From Treponema sp. (lineage in GTDB: Bacteria > Spirochaetota > Spirochaetia > Treponematales > Breznakiellaceae): 7,945 bases of DNA. Positions 1 to 5,009 of the stretch are shown here, piece after piece (the stretch's first letter is position 1; each line of letters opens with the position of its first letter). Made by a program: the position numbers and the translations under genes. The stretch is from positions 1 to 7,945 of the forward strand of contig JAISBK010000213.1 of the NCBI GenBank assembly GCA_031266255.1, given 5' to 3'. The notes below the pieces were generated by a model, which saw nothing but the letters and a program-made list of their open reading frames with translations, was not told the DNA's origin and searched no databases.

Positions 1-683
1 AACACGGCCTCGGTATCCTGGTGGGTCATAAACAGTCCTTCCTTATTGAGAAAGTAGGTGTTTTGTCCGGGAACAAAGGCGCTCTCCCTCAACAGTTCAT
101 TCAGAAAGTCTATGGAAACGTTTCCTGAAACCACCCCTACATCCTGTCCCTGTTCATCATATACGTTAGTTGATATGGCAGTGGTGAGTTTGCCGTTGCT
201 CTCAGCGATATAGGGGTCTGCATAAGCCACTTTTCCTGGGTTCTCTTTTGCCCCGATAAACCAGTTCCGGGTGGTGTTGTCCCACTCGTCATTAGGCATA
301 CCACCATTCCCATATACCACATACCCTCCGGGTTGATTCCAGACCACGTTGTTAGTAGCATAAATATGCCAAATATCAGACTGAACCGCCATAGAACGGC
401 TAAAAAGCCGCAAAAGCGTTTGGGTATCCACCGGTTCCGCTGCCATAAAAGGCGCCGCTCCAATAGACACATAGGTGATAATCCCAGACCATTCTCTGAA
501 CCTATCAACCACTTTATCCCGCAAATGGTTCAGACTTTCGCTTGCATTGGTTTCAATCTGTTTATAGGACTGAGCACGGAAGACGATAAAAAACAAGGCT
601 GAGACCGAGATCGTAATACCCACAATGGCTGTTAAACAAATAACCGTAAACATTCGAGGAAACGAAGCTTTTCCACTATTCAT
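1..683 (-). CDS. Double-Cache membrane receptor, probably a methyl-accepting chemotaxis protein (5' part only)
   Basis: The frame is open from the ATG at 683 to the left edge (227 codons), so only the N-terminal sensor part is visible. AAGGAG lies 5 bases before the ATG. Residues 1-10 are a short basic cytoplasmic start. Residues 11-35 form one transmembrane helix (MFTVICLTAIVGITISVSAL and on). The rest is an extracellular dCache_1-like domain with the typical TTRNWF (R139, W141), an ADPY segment (156-159) and the GVVSGNVSI strand (183-191). Family members usually have Asp where this protein has Asn188, so canonical amino-acid binding is uncertain. The gene starts 45 bases after cheX in the same direction, which fits a chemotaxis receptor of one operon. 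The signalling domain lies outside the window, so a Cache-linked cyclase, kinase or phosphatase is not excluded. Confidence 0.8.
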   Translation of the reverse strand, partial: MNSGKASFPRMFTVICLTAIVGITISVSALFFIVFRAQSYKQIETNASESLNHLRDKVVDRFREWSGIITYVSIGAAPFMAAEPVDTQTLLRLFSRSMAVQSDIWHIYATNNVVWNQPGGYVVYGNGGMPNDEWDNTTRNWFIGAKENPGKVAYADPYIAESNGKLTTAISTNVYDEQGQDVGVVSGNVSIDFLNELLRESAFVPGQNTYFLNKEGLFMTHQDTEAV

Positions 684-728
684 ATCTACTCCTTAACAAT
701 CTTGAAACTAAGACCATCGGTAGGCCCT

Positions 729-1235
729 TTACGCGCTCAGGTGCTCTCCCCCCTCCACCGGCTCAAGCGCTACGGTCAGGATAAAGGTCTCCTGTTCAAA
801 TATGGTAAAGGGTATACATAATATTCGGCTTCGATGAATAGGCCATTTGATCCCATATCCACTCCCCAAAATAATAGTCGGTAGGGATATAATCAATTTA
901 AAGGTATTTTGAAGACTCTGTTTTGCCCTTCCCGCAATAATATTCACGATTTCACCAAGGGCGTCAGTGACATCCTCATCTATAGCAGTATGAACCGTCC
1001 CGGTAAGGCGGTTGGCAAGCTCCTTGGCCAAGGATCGGTTCATGGAGATGAGCACCACCCCCTGAACTTGTCCGCTGAAACTTATCAATGCTGAAATATC
1101 CCAATTATGCAGCATCTCCTTATCTGAAAAATAGGGACGGTTCACCGCAATGTTAGTACCTACCAAATCCTTAAACACATAGATACATACTTCAGCAAAA
1201 GGGCGTATCAAAGATTGTATATACTGTTGTGCCAT
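729..1235 (-). CDS. cheX: CheX-type CheY-P phosphatase
   Basis: The product is 168 residues, close to the usual 150-165 of CheX. The CheC/CheX/FliY-family phosphatase signature is clear: DALGEIVNIIAGRAK, with the ExxN pair at E95 and N98, then G102 and K105. In CheX this helix inserts into phosphorylated CheY and drives dephosphorylation, ending the motor signal in the cytoplasm. The N-terminal half carries the expected beta strands (DISALISFSGQVQGVVLIS, about 46-64). The ATG at 1235 is preceded by GGGAG and AAGGA. The gene starts 24 bases after the cheY stop and lies 45 bases before the receptor gene, so the three are probably co-transcribed. Spirochetes use CheX as their CheY-P phosphatase, and the local cheY is the natural substrate. 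There is no sign of truncation. Confidence 0.88.
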   Translation of the reverse strand: MAQQYIQSLIRPFAEVCIYVFKDLVGTNIAVNRPYFSDKEMLHNWDISALISFSGQVQGVVLISMNRSLAKELANRLTGTVHTAIDEDVTDALGEIVNIIAGRAKQSLQNTFKLIISLPTIILGSGYGIKWPIHRSRILCIPFTIFEQETFILTVALEPVEGGEHLSA

Positions 1236-1259
1236 ACTTTTCCTTCTCCCTTATCTTGG

Positions 1260-1625
1260 TTAAGAAATGAACCTTACTATCTTTTCTCTTATATGTTGCT
1301 CTCGTATGGGCTTGAGGATGTAATCCGTAGCCCCGCCTTTGATGGCTTCAACAACATTATCTCGTGCCCCTTCGCTGGTAAGCATAATGATCGGTAAGGT
1401 TTTGTACTGATCCATAGCCCGTACCGCTTTGAGGAACTCAATCCCCGACATTTTAGGCATGTTCCAATCCAGGAACACCAAATTAATGGACTGAGTTTTC
1501 AGCTGCTCCAAGGCTTCTTTCCCATTATCAGCTTCCACGTACTGGCAGGGGATATTCATCGTTTGAATATACCTTTTGAGGGTATGTCGTATAAGCCGTG
1601 AATCATCTACGACTAATATAGTCAC
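1260..1625 (-). CDS. cheY: CheY-like single-domain response regulator
   Basis: This is a stand-alone receiver domain of 121 residues starting at a GTG. The start is chosen because AAGGAG sits 9 bases upstream of the GTG and because VTILVVDDS is where CheY proteins normally begin. A longer frame upstream would add 51 residues unlike the family. The phosphorylation pocket is complete: D7 and D8 (VVDDS), phosphoacceptor D53 (LDWNMPKMSG), T83 (MLTSEG) and K105 (DYILKPI). There is no output domain, so it should act by binding partners such as the flagellar switch or a kinase complex. It is the first gene of the cheY-cheX-receptor set. No CheA or CheW is in the window, so phosphate must come from a kinase encoded elsewhere. 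Confidence 0.9.
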   Translation of the reverse strand: MTILVVDDSRLIRHTLKRYIQTMNIPCQYVEADNGKEALEQLKTQSINLVFLDWNMPKMSGIEFLKAVRAMDQYKTLPIIMLTSEGARDNVVEAIKGGATDYILKPIREQHIREKIVRFIS

Positions 1626-1697
1626 GTCCTTATTCTCCTTCCTTCTTTCTTTAGAATAAAGCTTATGATACGGTATCGCGGTAAACTTATCGTTTTT

Positions 1698-1726
1698 ATA
1701 ATACAATACCAAAACTAGCGTGTATA
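1698..1726 (-). promoter_or_regulatory. Possible promoter of the cheY operon
   Basis: On the minus strand a -35-like TATACA (1726-1721, 4 of 6 bases) is followed after 17 bases by TATTAT (1703-1698, 5 of 6). It lies about 75 bases before the GTG of cheY in an AT-rich gap. Slightly nearer the gene, AACGATAA (1694-1687) matches 6 of 8 bases of the flagellar sigma-28 -10 box GCCGATAA, but the segment at the matching -35 distance is poor. Either could drive the operon; neither is strong. Confidence 0.3.
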
Positions 1727-1786
1727 GTATGCTCTCAAGCGTTATGAGGATGAAGGTAGCAAATAGTGAGGAAACCACCGGCTTTT

Positions 1787-1817
1787 CGGTGCAGGACCCC
1801 TAGGTAAGCCTGCACCG
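1787..1817 (-). terminator. Hairpin downstream of nifU, possible terminator without a T tract
   Basis: CGGTGCAGG (1787-1795) and CCTGCACCG (1809-1817) form a perfect 9-bp GC-rich stem with a 13-base loop. It begins 29 bases after the nifU stop and before the cheY promoter region, which is where a transcript end would be expected. No run of T follows on the minus strand (AAAAGCC follows), so it may instead block exonucleases or be Rho-assisted. Confidence 0.4.
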
Positions 1818-1845
1818 CCGTACTTACAAGCCTAACCTTGGTTTG

Positions 1846-2439
1846 TTACATCCCGTAGATGTGGGTAAGCTGGTGGAGCAGTTCCAGGGCATTTCCCTTG
1901 CAGGTGCCGCAGTCGGTCCCAATTTTGGTTGCCTGTTGCAAGGCTTCCCAGGTACGGGCCCCCTTGTGAAAGGCTTCTTCAATGTCCTTATCGGTGATTC
2001 CCAGGCAATGGCAAATTTCCGTGGCCTTCTCCTTAAGAAGTCCTGCTCTACCCGTCTTGGCCAGATAGTCGTCTATGGCCGCTCGCAGGGCTTTATCTCC
2101 CAAAACCGAACAGTGGATCTTGTAATCTGGCAGGCCGCCGAGTTTTTTTACCAGGTCTTCAGGCTGAATGGTATACGCATCTTTAATGTTCATGCCCTTG
2201 ATAATCTCGGAAAGCATACTGGTGGATGCAATGGCGCTGGCGCAGCCGTAGGTTTTCCATCGTACATCAATGATGATATCATCCTGAATCTTAAGGAGCA
2301 TCAGCATCTGATCCCCACATTTAATATTTCCCGTTTGCCCTCGAGCATCAGCGGGAAAACTCGCTTCATCCCCTAATAGTGCATTCCGGGGATTGGTGAA
2401 ATGATCCTTCACGGTATCTGAATATAACCAATCAGACAT
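1846..2439 (-). CDS. nifU: NifU-like iron-sulfur cluster scaffold (IscU domain plus BFD-like [2Fe-2S] domain)
   Basis: The product is 197 residues. The ATG at 2439 is chosen because AGGAG lies just upstream and MSDWLYSDTVKDHFTNPRN matches the usual NifU/IscU N-terminus. Residues 1-130 are the IscU-type scaffold with three cluster-ligand cysteines: C41 with D43 (KCGD), C66 (TYGCASAIAS) and C110 (KIHCSVLGDKALRAAI). Residues 141-185 are a BFD-like [2Fe-2S] domain with C143, C145, C177 and C180 (ICHC and DCGTC). The C-terminal Nfu domain of full-length nitrogenase-type NifU is absent, so this is the short two-domain form. It builds transient clusters on sulfur from the upstream NifS and passes them to apo-proteins. 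It sits 88 bases after nifS on the same strand. No nif structural genes are seen, so a housekeeping role is more likely than nitrogen fixation. Confidence 0.92.
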   Translation of the reverse strand: MSDWLYSDTVKDHFTNPRNALLGDEASFPADARGQTGNIKCGDQMLMLLKIQDDIIIDVRWKTYGCASAIASTSMLSEIIKGMNIKDAYTIQPEDLVKKLGGLPDYKIHCSVLGDKALRAAIDDYLAKTGRAGLLKEKATEICHCLGITDKDIEEAFHKGARTWEALQQATKIGTDCGTCKGNALELLHQLTHIYGM

Positions 2440-2465
2440 GGTACTCTCCTCTGCATAACATGATC

Positions 2466-2498
2466 GGGAACAACTCCTTGGTTTAAAGAGTTCTTCCC
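2466..2498 (-). other. Intercistronic hairpin between nifS and nifU
   Basis: On the plus strand GGGAACAACTC (2466-2476) and GAGTTCTTCCC (2488-2498) pair over 11 positions with one central mismatch and an 11-base loop. It fills the middle of the 88-base nifS-nifU gap, and the nifU ribosome binding site follows it. There is no T tract, so it looks like an mRNA processing or stability element that could set the NifS:NifU ratio rather than a full terminator. Confidence 0.45.
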
Positions 2499-2527
2499 TT
2501 GGGCATTTCATTGATACTTTACGGTAC

Positions 2528-3709
2528 TTAGGGTAGCGTTGACATCGCTCGCAGCCGCTCAATGATGGGCGGCACGGTCTCAATGATATACGCTATATCC
2601 TCTGCAGTAAGTCCCCAGCCTAAACTAAACCGGATGGAACCGTGGGCAAGCTCAGGTCCTGCACCAATAGCCAAGAGCACATGGGAAGGCTCAAGGCTGC
2701 CTGAAGCACAAGCAGAACCAGTGGAAGCTTCAATACCCATAAGGTCAAGGGATAGGAGGATCGATTCTCCTTCCGCGCCGGGAAAGGACACATTGAGGGT
2801 ATTAGGAAGCACATCATGAGGATGACCGTTGATGGTAATATTCGGTACCTTTGCAAGCAGACCCTGCTTAAGCTGGTCGCGGAGAGCCGCTATTTCTTTA
2901 CCGTACCGCTCCACTACTCCTGCCGCAAGCGTAGCAGCTTTCCCAAGACCCAGGATACCGGTGTTGTTGTACGTTCCCGCCCGGATACTGTCTTCCTGGT
3001 GGCCTCCGTGGATCAGGGGAAAGAGAGGCGCCCCCTTCCGGGCATACAGGACTCCTATCCCCTTGGGTCCGTAGATCTTATGAGCCGACATAGTAAGATA
3101 ATCCACCCCCAGTTCAGTTACGTTCACCGGTATTTTACCGACCGCCTGTACTGCATCGGTGTGCATCCAGGCACCGGCAGCCTTCACCAATGCGGTAATT
3201 TCCCGGATATCCTGGATGGTTCCTATCTCGTTATTGGCCATCATCACCGACACCAAGAGGGTTCGCTCGTTTAACGCGGATTTGAGGGCGTCCAGTTGTA
3301 CCTTTCCATACGAATCCACCGGAAGGAACCGTACCGTAAACCCCACGGTTTGTAAAAAAGCCGCGGCATTAAGAACGCAAGGGTGCTCAATGTTGGTGGT
3401 GATGATCTCGGTCCTGCCCTGAGATAAAACCCGGCCATCAGGGCCTGAAGCAAGATGCCGCATAGTTTGAAAAACTGTGTTATTTGATTCAGATCCTCCA
3501 GAGGTAAAGATGATGTTTCCCTGGGATGCCCCCAGAAGCTCTCGTACCGCCTGTCGTGATTCCTCAACGCGGGCATGGGCCAGTCTTCCTGAGTGGTGCA
3601 TACTCGATGCGTTTCCGTAGATATCCAAATCTTGGATCATCGCGGCCTTAACCTCTTCTCTAAGCGGGGTAGTTGCATTATAATCAATATAAATCCGCCG
3701 TTCTGCCAT
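2528..3709 (-). CDS. nifS: Cysteine desulfurase, NifS/IscS class
   Basis: This is a 393-residue fold-type I PLP enzyme that converts L-cysteine to L-alanine and leaves a persulfide for cluster assembly on NifU. Landmarks in order: the N-terminal IYIDYNATTP; TSGGSESNN (69-77); IEHP with H109 stacking on PLP; MANNEIGT (157-164); D185 and Q188 (HTDAVQAVGK); the Schiff-base lysine K211 in MSAHKIYGPKG; RAGTYN (243-248); and the catalytic C334 in STGSACASGSLEPSHVL. The short active-site loop with SACASG marks the group I (NifS/IscS) desulfurases rather than SufS. The ATG at 3709 has AAGGAG 5 bases upstream. It is the first gene of a nifS-nifU operon. No key residue is missing. Confidence 0.96.
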   Translation of the reverse strand: MAERRIYIDYNATTPLREEVKAAMIQDLDIYGNASSMHHSGRLAHARVEESRQAVRELLGASQGNIIFTSGGSESNNTVFQTMRHLASGPDGRVLSQGRTEIITTNIEHPCVLNAAAFLQTVGFTVRFLPVDSYGKVQLDALKSALNERTLLVSVMMANNEIGTIQDIREITALVKAAGAWMHTDAVQAVGKIPVNVTELGVDYLTMSAHKIYGPKGIGVLYARKGAPLFPLIHGGHQEDSIRAGTYNNTGILGLGKAATLAAGVVERYGKEIAALRDQLKQGLLAKVPNITINGHPHDVLPNTLNVSFPGAEGESILLSLDLMGIEASTGSACASGSLEPSHVLLAIGAGPELAHGSIRFSLGWGLTAEDIAYIIETVPPIIERLRAMSTLP

Positions 3710-3728
3710 AGATGCTCCTTCATATTAC

Positions 3729-3743
3729 TTACTAATATAGTAA
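3729..3743 (-). promoter_or_regulatory. Palindromic operator candidate in front of nifS
   Basis: TTACTA-TAT-TAGTAA is a perfect 6-3-6 palindrome 20 bases upstream of the nifS ATG. It overlaps the best -10 candidate, a classic repressor position. Iron-sulfur operons are often controlled by Rrf2-family (IscR-like) dimers, which bind dyads of this general size. The link to that family is inference, and no regulator gene is next door. Confidence 0.45.
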
Positions 3744-3764
3744 TATATATAGAGCCAATTTCAA
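3734..3764 (-). promoter_or_regulatory. Probable nifS-nifU promoter
   Basis: On the minus strand TTGAAA (3764-3759, 5 of 6 to the consensus -35) lies in one arm of the hairpin repeat. Two -10 candidates follow: TACTAT at 3742-3737 with a 16-base spacer, or TATATT at 3739-3734 with 19 bases. Both overlap the palindrome at 3729-3743, so transcription would start just before the ribosome binding site. Moderate support only. Confidence 0.4.
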
Positions 3765-3791
3765 AACTCGTTCAGTTTTGAAAGAGCCTCT
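3751..3791. repeat. Intergenic hairpin repeat, copy 1
   Basis: The core TTTCAAAACT (3759-3768), loop CGTTC and AGTTTTGAAA (3774-3783) form a perfect 10-bp stem. The outer arms AGAGCC and GCCTCT pair imperfectly. Read on the minus strand it contains GAGGCTCTTTCAAAACTG, nearly the same as GAGGCTGTTTCAAAACTC in copy 2 (4897-4942). It begins 42 bases upstream of nifS and supplies that gene's likely -35 box. Confidence 0.75.
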
Positions 3792-3933
3792 ATACTTAAC
3801 AATTTAATTCGAGGGACACCCTAGAATTCCTATAAATATACCATATAATCATTATTTATACTAGGGTAATTATGATTTTTTCAGTCAATTATCCAGCCTT
3901 GTATGCCTGCCTTTACTCAAGAAGGATTCCCCC

Positions 3934-4107
3934 ATGCTCATTGCTGCAGGGATGCTGCGCCGGTGTGTTTCTGGGGGTCTGGGATATACCCACTATTCTT
4001 GCCTGCTATTAGGCTCCTTGGTATACTACAAATACGCTGCTGCATTGAAGTATAGCTGTTCTGTATCTAAAGTCAGGGAACGATCACATAAAAAATTGCT
4101 GAAATAA
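3934..4107 (+). CDS. Possible small protein, 57 residues, unknown function
   Basis: I do not recognise this ORF. It starts at an ATG with GAAGGA 7 bases upstream, a good ribosome binding site, and ends at a TAA inside a small hairpin followed by TTTTTTCTTT. The product begins MLIAAGMLRRCVSGGLGYTH. It has a moderately hydrophobic middle (SCLLLGSLVYY, about 22-32) and a basic end (KVRERSHKKLLK). It could be a short membrane-associated peptide, but the hydrophobic run is short for a transmembrane helix. Local GC rises here compared with the AT-rich flanks, as in coding DNA. No clear promoter is seen and there is no family match, so chance is a real alternative. Confidence 0.3.
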   Translation: MLIAAGMLRRCVSGGLGYTHYSCLLLGSLVYYKYAAALKYSCSVSKVRERSHKKLLK

Positions 4108-4120
4108 GCATTTTTTCTTT
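4088..4120 (+). terminator. Weak terminator-like hairpin at the end of the small ORF
   Basis: TGCT (4097-4100), loop GAAATA and AGCA (4107-4110) pair. Beyond one mismatch, an A tract faces the T tract TTTTTTCTTT (4111-4120). The GC core is only 4 bp, so the case rests mainly on the T tract. Confidence 0.3.
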
Positions 4121-4180
4121 AATTAAAGGTAAAAAGGGGCTAGTAATATTATTAAAAAGATAGTATTATATAGAGAGTTA

Positions 4181-4189
4181 TGCTATAAT
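4181..4189 (+). promoter_or_regulatory. Extended -10 promoter of the HTH gene
   Basis: TGCTATAAT combines the extended -10 TG with a perfect TATAAT, about 60 bases before the ATG at 4250. There is no good -35, as is usual for extended -10 promoters. TATAG (4169-4173) and CTATA (4183-4187) form an inverted repeat over this box, a possible site for the HTH protein to repress itself. Confidence 0.5.
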
Positions 4190-4249
4190 CCTTACGATTG
4201 AGCGTTTGGTTATAGACTATACAAAGAAATCTTGCAAGGAGTTTTATGT

Positions 4250-4714
4250 ATGAAAAAATCGGCAGTCTTACTACCCGGAGATGTATTACGAAATCTTTTA
4301 GATGAGTACCAAATCAACCCTACCCAATTAGCAGAAGACATTCAGATGAGTGTATCGGCGATTCGGCAGATAGTCAGCAATAAGGCAAAGATAAGCCTCC
4401 ATATTGCCAAGCGGTTATCGAAGTACTTCAACACCACGGTGCAGTATTGGGTCGAATTGCAGAATACCTTTGATCTGGCAGAACTAGAGAAGGATACGGA
4501 ATTGGCTGAAATTATCAAACAGATACCTAAGGCTAAAAAACCCTCGGCCTCAAAGATTGCTGCAGCTGCCGGTAAACCCGTGACCAAGAGGAATGGTGCC
4601 AAAGCTGCTTCTGTGGAGAAAGTTCCTGAGAAAAAACCTCGGAAACCCAGGACAAAAAGACTAAAGGATTCGGATATGCAAGAAAGCGGTTCATCATCAT
4701 GGGAAGATGCCTAA
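4250..4714 (+). CDS. XRE-family HTH regulator of the HigA type with a basic C-terminal tail
   Basis: The product is 154 residues. The ATG at 4250 is chosen over an upstream TTG because AAGGAG lies 8 bases before it. Residues 8-75 match the HigA/VapI antitoxin-type XRE domain: LPGDVLRNLLDEY, then the HTH TQLAEDIQMSVSAIRQIVSN (25-44), KISLHIAKRLSKYF and the family hallmark VQYWVELQNTFDL (64-76). From about 94 the chain becomes a low-complexity Lys/Pro/Ala/Arg tail (AKKPSASK, KKPRKPRTKR) resembling histone-H1-like or other nucleic-acid-binding tails, ending in a short acidic segment (SSSWEDA). HigA antitoxins are usually about 100 residues and follow a HigB toxin. Here no toxin gene lies beside it, so it is more likely a solitary DNA-binding regulator. 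It probably regulates itself. The target is unknown. Confidence 0.85.
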   Translation: MKKSAVLLPGDVLRNLLDEYQINPTQLAEDIQMSVSAIRQIVSNKAKISLHIAKRLSKYFNTTVQYWVELQNTFDLAELEKDTELAEIIKQIPKAKKPSASKIAAAAGKPVTKRNGAKAASVEKVPEKKPRKPRTKRLKDSDMQESGSSSWEDA

Positions 4715-4775
4715 GCTGTACGAGAATATCCTCGGTTTCTTGATATCGGTTTTATGGGCTTAAGTAAGGAGCGGG

Positions 4776-4818
4776 CGTTTCTAAGAATTCTTCTGGATTT
4801 TTAGAGACGTTTTCTTTT
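4776..4818 (+). terminator. Rho-independent terminator of the HTH gene
   Basis: CGTTTCTAAGAAT (4776-4788), an 8-base loop and ATTTTTAGAGACG (4797-4809) pair over 13 positions, two of them G-U. TTTTCTTTT follows directly. It is 61 bases after the HTH stop in the right orientation. Confidence 0.7.
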
Positions 4819-4896
4819 GATCGGATTTGATGTATTTAAGCCGTAAATAACGGAGTGTAGGTTAGAGAAAAAATTGGTTATCTTTATGTTCATACC

Positions 4897-4942
4897 AGTG
4901 AGGCTGTTTCAAAACTCACCCAGAGTTTGAAACAGCCTCACT
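4897..4942. repeat. Intergenic hairpin repeat, copy 2
   Basis: AGTGAGGCTGTTTCAAAACT and its complement form about 20 bp of pairing with one bulged A and a 4-base loop, the longest stem of the family. TTTCTT follows on the plus strand, so it can also act as a back-up terminator for the HTH transcript. It lies in the tail-to-tail gap between the HTH gene and the VWA lipoprotein gene. Confidence 0.8.
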
Positions 4943-4960
4943 TTTCTTAAACTGCGGTTT

Positions 4961-5003
4961 GTTACCCAGGCAGGTAAAACCGTCTAAAACCCACCTGGGT
5001 AAC
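4961..5003 (-). terminator. Hairpin downstream of the VWA lipoprotein gene
   Basis: GTTACCCAGG (4961-4970) and CCTGGGTAAC (4994-5003) form a perfect 10-bp stem. Three further pairs lie inside a 23-base loop region. It starts 6 bases after the stop codon of the minus-strand gene, a typical terminator position, but no T tract follows on that strand. Confidence 0.45.
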
Positions 5004-5009
5004 CGGCTC

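Larger units (their letters stand above)
3792..4249. other. Intergenic stretch between nifS and the HTH gene
   Basis: About 460 bases without a confident gene. It holds an imperfect dyad at 3806-3828 (AATTCGAGGG, loop ACA, CCCTAGAATT, one mismatch), an AT-rich part (about 3830-3890) with several -10-like hexamers such as TATAAT at 3844-3849 but no good -35, then the possible 57-codon ORF at 3934-4107 and a weak T-rich hairpin at its end. The last 100 bases are AT-rich and carry the promoter of the HTH gene. Confidence 0.6.

Noticed and set aside
1626..1778. A 51-codon upstream extension of cheY giving a hydrophobic N-terminus (MVSSLFATFILITLESILYT and on).
   Set aside because: The GTG at 1625 has a well-placed AAGGAG and matches the normal CheY start. 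The extension covers the likely promoter region and has no family counterpart.
1843..2376. A 177-codon open frame on the plus strand opposite nifU.
   Set aside because: It mirrors the codon structure of nifU, has no ribosome binding site I can defend and no recognisable domain, so it is an antisense shadow.
2440..2583. A 48-residue N-terminal extension of NifU from an ATG at 2583.
   Set aside because: It overlaps the end of nifS and the intercistronic hairpin, has no NifU similarity, and the ATG at 2439 has AGGAG.
2816..3274. A 152-codon open frame on the plus strand opposite nifS, with others overlapping it.
   Set aside because: Several overlapping antisense frames occur here because nifS is strongly coding. 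None has a plausible start or domain.
4232..4249. A TTG start adding six residues to the HTH protein.
   Set aside because: Its first codons contain the AAGGAG that serves the ATG at 4250, so the ATG start is better supported.
4250..4714. A complete HigBA toxin-antitoxin pair.
   Set aside because: Only the HigA-like half exists. Neither the 540 bases upstream nor the 295 bases downstream encode a RelE/HigB-like toxin.
4715..5009. A gene in the convergent gap after the HTH gene.
   Set aside because: No frame has a start, ribosome binding site and usable length. The gap is explained by the terminator, repeat copy 2 and the hairpin at 4961-5003.
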